Program-made: the position numbers and the translations under genes
Part shown: piece after piece, positions 36,800 through 49,190 of the stretch
How positions within the stretch are numbered: the stretch's first letter is position 1
Layout: the number at the start of each line of letters is the position of its first letter
Assembly: GCA_949152435.1 (NCBI GenBank)
Contig: OX424573.1
Location: forward strand, 32,663,394 to 32,727,393
DNA from: Gastracanthus pulcherrimus
Lineage: Eukaryota > Arthropoda > Insecta > Hymenoptera > Pteromalidae
Direction of reading: 5' to 3'
Length of the DNA stretch: 64,000 bases
The notes under the pieces: generated by a model
What the model was told of the DNA's origin: nothing
The model's database searches: none
The model's input: the letters and a program-made list of their open reading frames with translations, nothing else

Positions 36800-38840
36800 A
36801 AGCTCACAGGAGTTTTAAGCAAAGGTTCTAAAGGAAAAATAAAGTGAGTATTTTGGTAACTACATCCGTTATATTTAATTTATCAGGGAATCGGGAACGT
36901 TGATTCTAAGAGACAGATTGGTTATCATTATATCGCATAATAAGTGGCATCCACGAGATCTAATACCAAAGGTCTTATTTACATTATGCACTTTCGACGA
37001 GTCGAGAAAATTCGAACGCCGCTATTCCATCATACTCTTAGATTTTGACGAAAATCATGTTGGAAATTTAGTTCACGTTTTATTATTTTTTCGTAATATA
37101 TTTTAATATTTTAATATAAAGTTGAATGCAAAAACCTTAACTGGATATAACAGTTTATTAGCTTATTTAAAAGTTGGTCGTCAATGTAACTTGTTTACTT
37201 TGCTGCTGGAAACTACAACAATGGGGATTTGAAATTTTAAAGGTTAGATTTTGATCGGTAAATTTTCTTTATTTGAGTTCATTTTCCTCGTCTTTTTCTC
37301 AGATTTCACATAACAGTAAATGACCCCTTTTTCTTCGTGCAGTTGAGCAATTTTAATTGTCCCACCTTTCCCAATCAGTCACTCTATGCTGTTTGCATTT
37401 TTGCAATCAAAGAGAGACTGAAGCAGCTGGACGAAAGCAGAGGAAATTTTACATTTTCTTTACCAATAGTTCCACGCGCTCCCCCATTTGTTAAACAGGC
37501 GTTACGATCTTAGATTGCTCTTTAGTCAGGACGTAACACACATTTAAGTACCAGAACTAACACGTAACAGAATTAACACATATTTCAACTTTTATTTATG
37601 TTCTTGTCAACACAATACATCACGAGCTTGACAAATAGAATTAATAATATTCGATACAAAATAGTTACATGACTGAAGTTTAAATATTATTTTCTTTACA
37701 CTTGAATTAAAATCAGCATTTCCACATTTTTTTATTGTGTACGGGATTAATATTTACATTATTCGTATATTTAATATTCTAAATAATATAAATGAAATAT
37801 ATATGATGTAGCTTTATTCATTACAATATAATTGATAACGCAGTTACATATATAAACGTATAATAATTATTGCAATTCGTCTGAAGCATTAGAGGTATAA
37901 AGCCTGTCTAAAATTATCAAGGTTTGTACAGTCACTGACATAAAACTAGATAATCCTTAATAAAAACTGTATTATTTTCTACCAGAATTACTTTAAAGAA
38001 TTTAATTTCTGTGAATATTAATTATGCCATTTTCAGTGTTAATATACTATTTCACTGAAAATATGCATGATTGTTAATTTATTTCAGAATAAATCAATAA
38101 CTGTTAACTACGTACAAAATCATATTTTTATCACGTTGTGACTACAAATGGGTACTCGTCAAATGATCGATGCACACATTTCCGAATTTATGCACAAATA
38201 TTATTTTAACGATGAACGAATATCCACTGGATTTATAGTGTCATTAATGTAATACTACGCATGCCTAATTCAAGAGGTTATTCGGATGAAGTTATTAAAA
38301 ACTTTCAGAGCTCAAAATAAATTAATTCATTATGTTTTTAAATTCATTATTGTCCTATGAATATTGAATGATTATTACGTACATTATTAGATACATTATA
38401 TATTTACATATTTAGAAAAACGTTTTATCTTTTCCAGATTATCATAACTTGTATTCTTCTAATATTATAAATTGAATTGTTAGAAATTTAAATTAAATCA
38501 TGGTTATCATTTATAAATATGCGGAATTTAATTAATAAGATATCTTTAAATAAAAATGTATGAATATGAAACATGATATCATTATTTAACATCTCTTTCC
38601 ACAAACAATATATAAGCCACATAATAATATAATAAAAAGTATAAGCCAGTTATTGAAACAAGATAAACTTAAAATGAAATTGAATAAGCATAAAAGGTTT
38701 TGTTTTAAACATCGAATGCGCCGAGCAAATAAAGATAAATTTCGATCTGACCCACATTGCATCGCGAAAAATCAATATTCATCAATTTCCAAATTGACGA
38801 GTGCCACTCTAAGAACATTAGCGAGCGTGCATGCATAAAA
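36800..38840. other. Long AT-rich stretch, no feature seen
   Basis: No ORF above 68 codons and no inverted repeat noticed. Confidence 0.5.
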
Positions 38841-39303
38841 ACGTGCGCGCGTGTCATCGATTCCCCGAAAATCCACTACTCCCCCCGTCCCCGAAGCCTC
38901 CCCCGTACGTCACTCGTGCTTTATCGCACTTCGGCAAAAGTGTCGACACTCATATTTCGGCCGCCGGGTAAAAACAAGCGCCAGCCAGCGAAGGGCCACG
39001 GCGAAAAAAAAAACGCGTCAACCTGCCGCCGCGGTACAGCACGCCAAATATACACAGCGCGCAGCATGCGATAGCGCGCAACAACACCGCGATATACACT
39101 GCGCGTATAACGCTTGGTGCGCAGTGGCGATATAGCGACAGCTCTCCGGGCCAATTAATAGGCGGCGAGCCAACTTCCGGGATTACGATACTGACCCCTA
39201 GCGCGTCGTAGTTCACGCGCGCGGGAGCGTCCCATAACAATTACGAGAGGCCCGATGTATATACCTACGCGATTCGCTTCGCTTTGCTTTCCTTCCCCCT
39301 TTT

Positions 39304-39305
<2 letters not shown>

Positions 39306-39342
<37 letters not shown>
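39306..39342 (+). repeat. (CT)18 microsatellite
   Basis: 37 bases of perfect CT in the 38.8-40.2 kb island. Confidence 0.95.
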
Positions 39343-39343
<1 letters not shown>

Positions 39344-39615
39344 GCAGATCGCGGCGCGCTACGTTTTAATGCAATCGGACAAATTGCCGCCGGCGGAATT
39401 CATCGGGACTCGCGCGGACCGAGAGATACGAAGAGATAGAGCGAGAGAGATAGAGAGGGAGAGAGCGAACTCTCGAGATTTACGAGGCGATTTACAAATT
39501 GGCGGTTATTGTGCCGTCCCGGAAATCAAACTGTCCTCTAAATCAAAGTGAGCGCGCGCGCGAGCGCCCGATCTGCCATCGTTCATTAAACGTCATGCGG
39601 ATTTGTATCCAAAAC

Positions 39616-39617
<2 letters not shown>

Positions 39618-39646
<29 letters not shown>
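39618..39646 (+). repeat. (CT)n microsatellite
   Basis: About 29 bases of CT, the second such run of the same island, in the same orientation as the first. Confidence 0.95.
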
Positions 39647-39648
<2 letters not shown>

Positions 39649-40169
39649 GAGCTCTCCCGCGCTTCGAGCTTTAAGCTCTCTCGCACTCGCACCTCCACGC
39701 TCGGCCTGCCGCTTTTAATAAGTTATTGTTAACGAGCGAGTCGGATGATATGTCGAGAGGCAAATGCGCATATATATATTATATACGTATATATCTGTCT
39801 GTATGTGGGCATATGTATGCACGCTTTTATTTACTCGAGCACGATGCTGAAAAATCGCTGCTCCGCCAGTACTGCCAGCACTCGATTGTTTAATCAAAAT
39901 AAATTTAATGAACATTCGGTAAAAGCTTTTGTCGGTATGAGGCATCGAGAGGTTAATCGGTTATATGCGCGCGCGAGAACGTAAACAATGCGCCGATGGG
40001 TGTTTTTTTTCGGTGTTTGCTGTTTGCGCGGAGCTATACGAACTCGGGCTTAATTGAATGCTCGCGTTCTGGGGGCGCGGGCTTTACGTTTTAAGGGTGC
40101 GGATATATATAATATGTGTGTGCAGAGCGCCGGGGTATCGCGCGTACGCGCATGTTGTTAAAAATTATT

Positions 40170-41815
40170 ATTTAAAATCAATCTAATGAATTCTACGGAT
40201 TGTGTGCATTGCTTTGGGTGTTTGTCAATTACTGCAGTCGACTAGTTGAAGTTTGCTTTTATTAGTTAGGAAATTGAGGTACATGTACCGGTACCTGGGG
40301 ACGTCCTGGTATCTGGCCAAACGCTCACGTATTAGTTTAATTCTATTGATTATTATTTAGCTCCTAATCAAAATAATCTTGTAATATCACATTCTATAAC
40401 TATCAAGAGGAATATATTGAAATTTTTGTGCAATTATTTATTTCATTTGTATCTTTAAAAAAATATTTAATTATTTAACTGGTGCTCACGTGAAAACATC
40501 CGGAACATGCGGTTTGAACTACTATAAAAAAATGTTATTTGATGAGAAAAGTATATGGGGCAACACAGTCACTTCTAGGGGGTTCACGCCAAGAAGCCAG
40601 TGTATATTAAAGTCCAAAAAAGGGTTTTTGTTTAAAATGATAACGTAAATAGTGATGCCAAAAATCATTCGTAAATTTCTTTTAGATCATTTTTGACCTA
40701 ATAAACCGCTTCCCATATTTTTTTCCAATTGAGAAAAGACCTTGGGACTTAAAAGGTTAAGCCCAACAGCTTAAAAATGCTACTTTGAATCTAAGAGTTA
40801 CTCATTGTTGTTTTATCATTTTATGCATTTAAAAGTTTTCTAAGGGTATTTAATAAGTGAAAATAAAATTATAATGTGTGCGAAAATAATACATTGTGCT
40901 ACAAGGGGAGAAAATTAGCTATTTCTAGCGAGGGTGAGGAACCCGCATATAACTCATGAAACTTCAAAGATATTTAAGTTTTTGCGAAAATGCGTTTAAC
41001 GCTTTTTCATCTCATTAGGGGATGATTAGGGTAAAATTCAGAAAAGAAATTGATTTTTAGGAATTTGTATGAGTAACCTTTGTGAATAAAAATGAACTCT
41101 ATATATACCATAAAAATTTCAAGTTTCTAGGTCTAGCGGTTTGGTCTGGTCGTTAATGAGTGAATGAGTGTGTATCGGACATCTTATTTTTATGTATATA
41201 TAATTGAAATATTACATATACATTGACAAAAACTGTTTATTTCTCTTTCTTTAAATATTACGGTTATGTTTGGTTATGTCTTGTGTTTATCTTTTTAATA
41301 CACATAATTCCTATGGTGGCGCTGAATGCAGGGCACATCTCACCATTCATCACGTGACTACCATACCATTTGAATTTGAATTTAGATTTTGACGTAATTT
41401 TAAAATGTTATAAACAAATAAATAGTTTAACGTAAATATAAATTGATAATTCAGACTTTGTCTAGTTCACTATTGTGTTTTACAGAATATAGACTTACGG
41501 GGAAAAAGTTGTTTACTTGAGAAGAAAACGGATGAATGGGTTTAACTCTAAGAAAGCTTATTTTGAAACTTTATTTCCTGTTCGTACGCCTGAATATTTT
41601 TAGATTTTAATACAAGTAGTTCTTGAGATATTAAAAGTTAAGATAAGAAATATCGATGTTTTCTCTGTACCCATGAATAGAGAAATGTAATACTTTTTAA
41701 ATGAAAAAATAAACCTATATCTTTAATACAAATTTAATGTTGTATAAAAGTAAAAACAGATATATCTTTTTAAATTCTATTCGTAAATTACAATACATGG
41801 AACAAAATTCGTTTA
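40170..41815. other. AT-rich, no gene seen
   Basis: Holds the partner (about 40905-40945) of the CGCTAGAAATAGCT motif of 15.3 kb, otherwise nothing recognised. Confidence 0.45.
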
Positions 41816-41818
41816 CTA

Positions 41819-42513
41819 AAAGGAGAGTGCACACCCTCCGGTAGACGAATTTTGGTCAGACTTTGGGAGGTGGTTTCTGGTACCCAAAAGTGAAGCCTAG
41901 CATCGATAATCCATTCTAAGGGGCCCTTGTTATCAAGATATGAGGTAATTTACTCGAAATATTTATTATTTTAATGAAGAAAGGTACCTTTTCTTTTGGC
42001 CATAACTCTAATATGTAAATAAATGACCCACAAGATAGTATAAAGTAGGCGGTAGGAGCTTTCATTTAAGCTCTACGTATAAAAATATTAATCTGATCAA
42101 AAGTTATTTACAATTTCAAATAGTGACCAAAAATTCAAGAATATTCGAAGCTATTGAACTCTTACAAAAATTCGTTGATTTGTTATGCATTTTCACTTAT
42201 TAATAACTACACCATCTTCAATTATTAATAACTTTTGATCAGATTAATATAGCTTAAATTAAAGCACTTTTCGCCTACTTTTTACTATCTTGTGGATCGT
42301 TTATCTATAATAAAAACTTTTAGACTTATGGTGAGAAGAAGATGTACATTTTTCACTAAAATAACACATATTTCGAGTAAATTTATACCTCATATCTCGA
42401 CAACAAGGCTCTATCAGAATGAATTGCGGGCGCTAGGCTTCATTTACGGGTACCAGAAATCACCTCCCAAAGTCCGATCAAAATTCCTTTCCCGGAGGGT
42501 GTACACTCTCCTT
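41819..42513. mobile_element. Terminal-inverted-repeat foldback element, family 'CAAGGAGAG' (copy 1)
   Basis: 695 bp. The left end AGGAGAGTGCACACCCTCCGG and the reverse of the right end AGGAGAGTGTACACCCTCCGG match closely. Similarity continues for about 290 bp per side through GACTTTGGGAGGTG, TTTCTGGTACCC, AAGTAGGCG and GATCAGATTAAT blocks, making the element almost a complete palindrome around 42165. No transposase frame; a 79-codon frame inside is by chance. It shares its ends with 55751-56515. Confidence 0.82.
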
Positions 42514-42639
42514 GTAAGTAAAACTCATTGAAATGTGACACATCCTAAGAACAACTTATTAAAACTTGACTACCTAAAAATTTAGTGAAACACGCATGTA
42601 AAAAAAATACGTTCTTCTCGAATAAAAAACTACTAGCCC

Positions 42640-43520
42640 AACCAACTTCTCCACCTCTCCGATGTCATATCATCTAAATCAAAAACAAGAAACAAGCGCA
42701 ATTCCAGGAAGAATCCCGGAAGAAAAGAAGCGAACTTAAAACGCAAAACTTTTCCAAAGGACACGAGAAACAGCTACACGCACAAAAAGCCCATCTTCGC
42801 CGGTCCGCTGTATCCCCCGCTCGAAGCAGACGACCTCCCAACCCTCCGCATCGGCGCTATCGACGCTAGAGAACAAAACGAAAAGTAAAACTGAGGAGGA
42901 GCAACAATCGGTCCAGGCTCGCAGCACCGCCAATATATACCTACAACTCGCGCGAGCGTCCGCCGAACGGCCTGTTTAGAGCCCCTCCGTGCACACCTAG
43001 GCCGGTCTCGCGCCCTTCTGTAATAAGCACGTCCCCTTATAATCGTAAAAGCGCCGCTCCCCCTCCACCCGAAAACACTTGGGAAGTCCCATGAAAGAGG
43101 CCGGCGGAAGGACAGTAGCGCCGCGCCCGCTGCCGCGTTGAATACACTGTGCAGGCGCTTTTTACGAGCGGCATTACTTTTATTATCCCTGGCTGAAGAA
43201 GTATCGTTAAGGGGCCAAAGGATGGGAGAGAGAGAGAGAGAGAGAGAGAGGGAGGTGGCGGCAGCGTACCCGAGCCTCCTCTTGTAATATAATATTAACG
43301 ACTCGATTATCCGTGGTAAGTGACTTTTTTTGCGCGCGCGACTTCCGGAGAACAGTCCGTGGATGGGTACGAGTGTGCGTGGGTATGTATGAATGTGAGA
43401 GGGTTGGTGGGGATAGTTTACAGCGTGCGGAATTCCCATTGGTGATGCCGCGAGTTTATACCTAAGTTTACACCTGGTTAACGAGGAATCGTGTTTTTTT
43501 TCTCGGGCAATCAGTTTTCG
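42640..43520. other. CpG-rich island 12
   Basis: Mixed CpG and GA composition. It carries the longest non-LINE frame in the window (42774-43523, minus, 249 codons), discussed under rejected items. Confidence 0.45.
43226..43250 (+). repeat. (GA)n microsatellite
   Basis: 25 bases of GA. On the reverse strand it encodes the Ser-Leu run of a spurious 249-codon frame. Confidence 0.94.
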
Positions 43521-44590
43521 CAAGTAAGCAGGTGTAGGAGTTTTCAGGTGATTTCAAGTTGTTGATTAAGCATCGGAAAGAATAGAATGACTTATATCAT
43601 GTTAAGAATTTCGCTAATGGCTTTCTTAATTTATTAGAAAGAAAAGTTACTTTTTTAAGTGAATAACATTATAATGTTATGATTACTTAATAAAATGTTA
43701 AATAGTATTCACCAATTAGCGTCTAAGCGGATATTCTTGTATAGATAAAAATGTATTGGCTTTATATTAATACAATATAAAAACCGCTGCCAATTGGCAC
43801 TAAGCTTCTTCAAATTTATTTGGGACTTTGCATGAAAAGAATATTCAAAACCATTAGGTCCGTCAGGTATAATAAACAGGTATCGTTTTCCTTTTTTAAT
43901 TAATTAAAAATTAAAGCAAATACAGGAGGTTAAAGCGCGCATGACGTCACTGGCGTCTTTACGTCCATGAGGTCATTCGCATTGATGGAGTATCTCCATA
44001 TACGTCGAAAATCTGTAAACGACAAATAAAAAATCCGTGTCTATTCGCCATGTTAAGCAACGAGCCCCTGTTGGACAAACTTCGAAGCTTGTGAGACGCC
44101 CCCAAATCTTGGTTCAAAAGTAAGCGCGTTTACCCCTGTAAACATGTATTGCCAGGATTGTTTAAAAATATTAATGGAGAGTGCAGTAACTGACTTAAAG
44201 ACGTATTATCTGAGAGAAGATAATATTTTGAAAGTAAATTACTCAATGTTACAAACCGTATTAATCATTCGTTTGAATTGTAAACTAATTATATGTAGAT
44301 TTTGGCAATTAGCGAATTTATACTATAATATATTTAATGTTTTATTTTCACAGCCTTTCCTTCTTTCATACAGAATGTCCTCAAACCATTGTCTACTCAC
44401 TTCATTCGGTTATTTAAACAAATTTAAACACTTCTCACTTAACATTGTGAATTATTCTTATATTCTATACTTGATGGATCTAATAAATTTTTTTATGCAA
44501 AGACCCAATTCTGTAGCTTTTCTAAATAACCACTTAGCCCGTGTCTTTGAAACTCCTTTTTCAAACGGTTTTTTCTCAGCGAAAAAATAT
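43520..44590. other. AT-rich with a mid-GC patch, no supported gene
   Basis: 43930-44150 is mid-GC (GCGCGCATGACGTCACTGGCG; TTAAGCAACGAGCCCC). It leads into a 156-codon plus frame (44144-44614) of AT-driven composition with no recognised domain. Confidence 0.4.
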
Positions 44591-44593
44591 TTG

Positions 44594-44695
44594 TTTTTTT
44601 GTCATTATTTTTAATAAAACAACCCAATTTCTTAAAAATTATTAAGAAATTTCTTTTAATAATTTGGTTGTCTAAAAAATAATAATGACAAAAAT
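44594..44695. repeat. AT-rich hairpin
   Basis: TTTTTGTCATTATTTTTAATA at 44595 mirrors AATAATAATGACAAAAA ending 44695. AACAACCCAATTTCTTAA mirrors TTAAGAAA...TTTGGTTGT with a gap. A second small perfect stem (CTCTTAAAAAATAA / TTATTTTTTAGAG) lies at about 44953-44980. Confidence 0.6.
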
Positions 44696-44699
44696 TTTT

Positions 44700-46730
44700 A
44701 ACGAAAGGTAAACCGTAAAAGTTTTTGTAGGTACATACCAAAAACAGTCAAATTACCGTCGGAAAATTTTTTTTTTATGATCGTGTCACCTTGCAAAGTT
44801 TTCCCAATATAGTATTGACAGTAGTAATACCTTATTGTGTCACATAGGAGTATAATTTAGAGGTTTTACAGCGGTTAAATTACAGATATTATTAAGTATT
44901 TATATAAAAATAATTTTCAGAATTGCTTTTAATGGAAAAAATTTTATCGGCTCTTAAAAAATAATTATTTTTTAGAGTTCAACTCAGTCTGGTTCCCTTA
45001 ATATTCAAAATAAAGCCATTGAAAATACTGACATAAATTGTAAAATTACATATAAACTAAATTATTTTTATTCATTTATTTGATGAAAATATTACAATAT
45101 TACCTTTGATATAATATCAATATAAAAATATCAATAAAAATAAAATAAGAACATCAATCTTCTGGATTAGTATGCAACTACCATTGAGGTCGACATAAAT
45201 TTCATATTTAATTTTAACCGTCAGTGTGGAAACGAACAAACAAGAGAATGCACTTTACAAAACCACTAAAAATTGCGTGACTATGATTGAAAATGTCGGT
45301 TTTCCATTTTTATTGATAATTTCCTGAAACCAGTCAAATTGTCAATTCACGTGCATGGCGTTCGTCAATAACCGGTCAATCCGACTGTTAATAGCGAGGA
45401 AAAAGCAGGCCAGTCACTAAATCGTCCTTTGACAGTATAAACGTCGTATGATTCTGAAAAGATAAAGGGCGATATCGGCACCTGCCAAAAATTCATCCTA
45501 GCCAAAGATATTCGATATCAATTGCCTACGCACTCACCCCCCGGGTCCGATAACATTTTTATACACAGTCGTATACGCTTACGTAGTGCTTTAAATAGGA
45601 AATTTATATTCTGCACATAAAGACAAATATATCTATAAATTATCTTATATTTTTTGCTTCCAAAGCATTATTTTGATCAAATATCTTATTGTCATTTTTT
45701 AACGTAAACACATACTATATGACTTGAAAAGATCGAATAAGCTACTCCAAAAAATGTCCACAGTATGTGTGTGTGTGTGTATTTTTCTTATTTAAAATCT
45801 CTCTAGGAAAGGAATAGTACTTACATCGAGTTTACAAAAGTATATATCTGAAAGCTGTAGTTATTTTCTTTACAATATTCTTCTAGATCCGTTACAATGA
45901 ATGGCTTAAAATCTTTATGAATATAAATAGAATATATCTTTGATACTTAACCGTTTATTATTCCAAAAAGGAGAGTTTAATCAGTTAACTCATTTTATTT
46001 GTCGCAATTTCAATGAATTTTATAATTAATTATACAAATATGATGTGGTGATTGCATTCGAGTAAGTGCTCAAATGTGGGTTGGTAAAATTTTGTGAGTT
46101 AGATACTTAAGATCGGGAACCAGTACTGATTTATTTTTTATAATAATACATACACGTAAAGAAGTCAATAAAACTGGGATAACTTAATTTAAAATATTTT
46201 CAAATAAGAACATTAAAAATTATTTTATAAAAAAACTACCAAAATTCATCATTTTTTCTATTTACAAAAAAATGAAAATACGTAAATTTTAAGAATGTAT
46301 ACATTTTTAACTGAAACAACGAAACATCGTAAAAAAGTAGTAAGAGAGTTAATAAATTAGTTCAAATTTTGATTTGGTACTACTAGGTCAATGAAATGGG
46401 GCATACGCGCGATTTTGTGCACTATTAAAGCTAAGAGACTCACATTTGCGCTTCTTCATTGAATTTTCAAGAAAAAAATATATTGATACATAAATAGCAA
46501 CATCTTTGAACTTAAAATCCTAAGGCTTTAAAATTTTTAGCGTATATCATTGACTGTACATTAAACTTAACTCGTACGACAGTTTATTGCCCGTAGATTC
46601 TGAATCAAATTAAAAGAAAAATTACCCACATTCGATCACCTGAGGTATAAATAAGTAAAAGATACTTTATTCATAAAAGTCATAAAATACACGAAAACAA
46701 AGTATAAGTGCAGTTGCGCGAAAATGAACC
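44700..46730. other. AT-rich, no feature seen
   Basis: A (GT)8 run at 45765-45780 and otherwise plain sequence. Confidence 0.5.
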
Positions 46731-47280
46731 TCATTCATCGGTAATCTGCAGATACACAAGCTCCAATCCGGTCACTTTCGATCTGCACTGAAATTACTCG
46801 AAAGTTTATTCACCGTATATGAGGTCGAAGGTTCGCTCTTGCGCTCGGTCGCCGCGCAGCGAGTCCGTTATATACGCGGCCGGCCAGCGCGCGGCAGTCC
46901 CAGCAGCTGGAGTATTTTCGATCACGCGCGCATTAGGCAGTAGAGATGACTTCGGCGTAACTCGGGGAATTGCGTATTTCCTCCATCTCGAGAATTACAT
47001 TATCCAGTAGTTACGTATCGACTGGCCGTACATTTTCAATGCGCGAGTTAATTCTGTTAGCCGGGGGTCTGCAACACTCGGCGTATATATGTATATATAT
47101 ATACATATATACATATAGTACCTATTACACATGTGTGCAGTGCACCGAGAACATCGAGGATGCAGCCTATAATGCGAGTTCGAAATCTACAAAATTGCTC
47201 GTAGCCAATGCTAGATCAGGCATTCAAAATATTTGTTTGCGCGAGTCGGATCTTGTGCAAGTTCTCTGAATTCGGATGAA
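46730..47280. other. CpG-rich island 13
   Basis: GCGGCCGGCCAGCGCGCGGCAG at 46877 and the TA tract. Frames of 63 and 99 codons are unsupported. Confidence 0.5.
47083..47117 (+). repeat. TATATG/TATATA microsatellite
   Basis: GTATATATGTATATATATATACATATATACATATAG, nearly self-complementary. Confidence 0.9.
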
Positions 47281-47505
47281 TTTCGAAATTGGAGTTTGCT
47301 TTGAAGTTTAACAGAATTCGATACGAGTTACCAATCAAATGTAATCATTTAAAGTATTTTGATACCGTTGCGATCTACCGTTATTTTAAAAATTGAATTG
47401 GACTGCGTGGGTTTCCATTTACATGTATACGTACACATTGTTTGCTATGTATGTTTGTAAATAATAAATTTGCTATTTATGAATTGAGAGAGGCATAAGT
47501 AGGTA

Positions 47506-48535
47506 GCGGAGACTGGGATATAACGAGCCACTAAAATACAATGGCCCATTGAAATTATAAAGCGTGTAGTTTTAAATAAACTAATATGGTATTTAGTTTA
47601 CTAACTACTTAGAGTGATGCTAAACAACCTGTCACCGTCAAATACGGACAACCTTCTATTTTGAGAAAATATCTTTCTGAAAAGTTGTTGTTTTTGTTAG
47701 GACAATAACCTTTCATTAAGATATTTACTAAAAATTGAAAATTAAATGAGAAAAGTGGTTCCTTGTATTTGTCGGTGACAGGTGGCTTTAGCATCACCTT
47801 AAAGTATGTAAACTTACATTTATGTAAATATTTCACTTTTCATTCCAATAGTAAAGTGAACTTATAAAATTACTTCGATAATCGACATTTCAAAAGTATT
47901 GGGGTATAACGGACCACAATTTCTTGTTATAGCGGAATAGTGTACAATTTATTGGTCTTTGTTCAATTATGAGCACGGAAATACCGTAACCCCCTTGCGT
48001 TAGAGTTTCTACCCACAAAGTCGCTTCCAAATGCAAACGTTTTGTATTTAGTGGTGTTAATTTTCTTCAATTTTTCTTAAATTTACAACATTTTACATGA
48101 GAATCTGGACTTTGAATCACTGCAATAAAATAGCATAGAACTTAAGTTTTATTTTGCAGGGTCACAGACCATTTCAAGTCAGTTAGATCAAATGGTATGA
48201 ACAAAAATGTTAGGACGAATATATTCGTCATTTTTACTACGGGAACAACTCAATTATTCAAACTTAATATTTGAACTAAGTTACTTTACAACAACTAATA
48301 ATCAAAGAGCATATTCATTCTCTATGCATACAAATTTTTGTCATTTTCACGGCTATAAAAACTGTTTGTAGTAGCAACATTTCTCTGCCTCGAGGAAAAT
48401 TGTACATTCAGAGAATATGTAAGTACCTACATTGACACGCGGAACAAAATATTTTATCCCCGTAGGTTAAAATATAGAAATTATGGCTAGTAGCCAGTTA
48501 TACCCCGTGACCCGTTACATTCCAATCCCCCGATA
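47506..48535. repeat. Possible 1-kb element with GGGATATAACG-type ends
   Basis: The left GACTGGGATATAACGAGCCAC and the reversed right GGGGGATTGGAATGTAACGGGTCAC are similar. Copies of GGGGTATAAC(G/T)G occur inside (47900, 48511). It would enclose the MITE at 47609-47802. Arms are short and diverged. Confidence 0.35.
47609..47802. mobile_element. 194-bp palindromic MITE (family with 19211-19411)
   Basis: GTGATGCTAAACAACCTGTC at 47614 mirrors GACAGGTGGCTTTAGCATCAC ending at about 47798. CCGTCAAATACGGACAACC mirrors the GTTCCTTGTATTTGTCGG block. It is the same layout and similar sequence to the 19.2-kb copy. The host AT-rich interval also has a weak outer inverted repeat (47506/48535). Confidence 0.78.
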
Positions 48536-48539
48536 TCAT

Positions 48540-49190
48540 TATTTTGTCATCTTAAATACCAGTGATTTACGATAATCCTAATTTATTTTATCGACTTTTA
48601 AGATAAAATGATGGTAAAGTAATTAATTGATAAAATTAGTGTTCCTACTTCACTCAAAATATAATAAATGTCACATTGTAAACTTATCGTAAATTTCAAA
48701 AAGATGTCACTATACTTTTATCTTAATCTAAAAAAAGAAACCAATAGGTCTTGACTCAATGGAACACTCCTCAAAAAGTTTCTCACCTCCTTATCTCACA
48801 TCTCAGGAAAACTCCTACATAACGACATTTTGAAGAGCCAGATCCAAATCGCCCAACCCTAGAAGTCGTGTGCGTTCGTCCCCCCAACATACGGAATCAG
48901 ACAATTGTATTATCCGAGACGCGTGACTCCTCCTCTCGCATTAAGGAAACTCAAGGAGGGAAAAAAGTTACAGATGTTGGATATATGTACTTATTCGTAA
49001 AAATAAACAAATTTTTTACGGACAACTTTTTCTCGAGCACACTTAAAAGTTATCAAAGAGTTCGACAATATTTTCTTCTATTTTCAAAACTTTTCAGTCA
49101 TCTTCCTTTTTCATAACTGTGCTATCGAAATTCCGAATTTCCCTTAAAAAAAATTCTCTCACAAAATGCCTATTCAACAATCCGTTATAA
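48540..49190. other. AT-rich, no feature seen
   Basis: An 82-codon frame (48868-49116) without protein character. Confidence 0.45.

Larger units (their letters stand above)
38840..40170. other. CpG-rich island 11
   Basis: The largest island after 52.3-53.8 kb: CCCCCGTCCCCGAAGCC on the left, two CT runs, GA-rich DNA between (39420-39470) and TATATATTATATACGTATATA at 39770. Frames occur on both strands without protein character. Confidence 0.5.

Noticed and set aside
42774..43523. 249-codon minus-strand frame in a CpG-rich island
   Set aside because: It is the longest frame outside the LINE, but it runs through the GA microsatellite (Ser-Leu run), has no recognisable domain and is Arg/Ser/Ala-rich as expected of GC-rich non-coding DNA. 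Transcript evidence could reverse this.
44144..44614. 156-codon plus-strand frame
   Set aside because: Leu/Asn/Phe/Tyr-rich composition follows AT content, its end lies in a hairpin, and no domain or splice context is visible.
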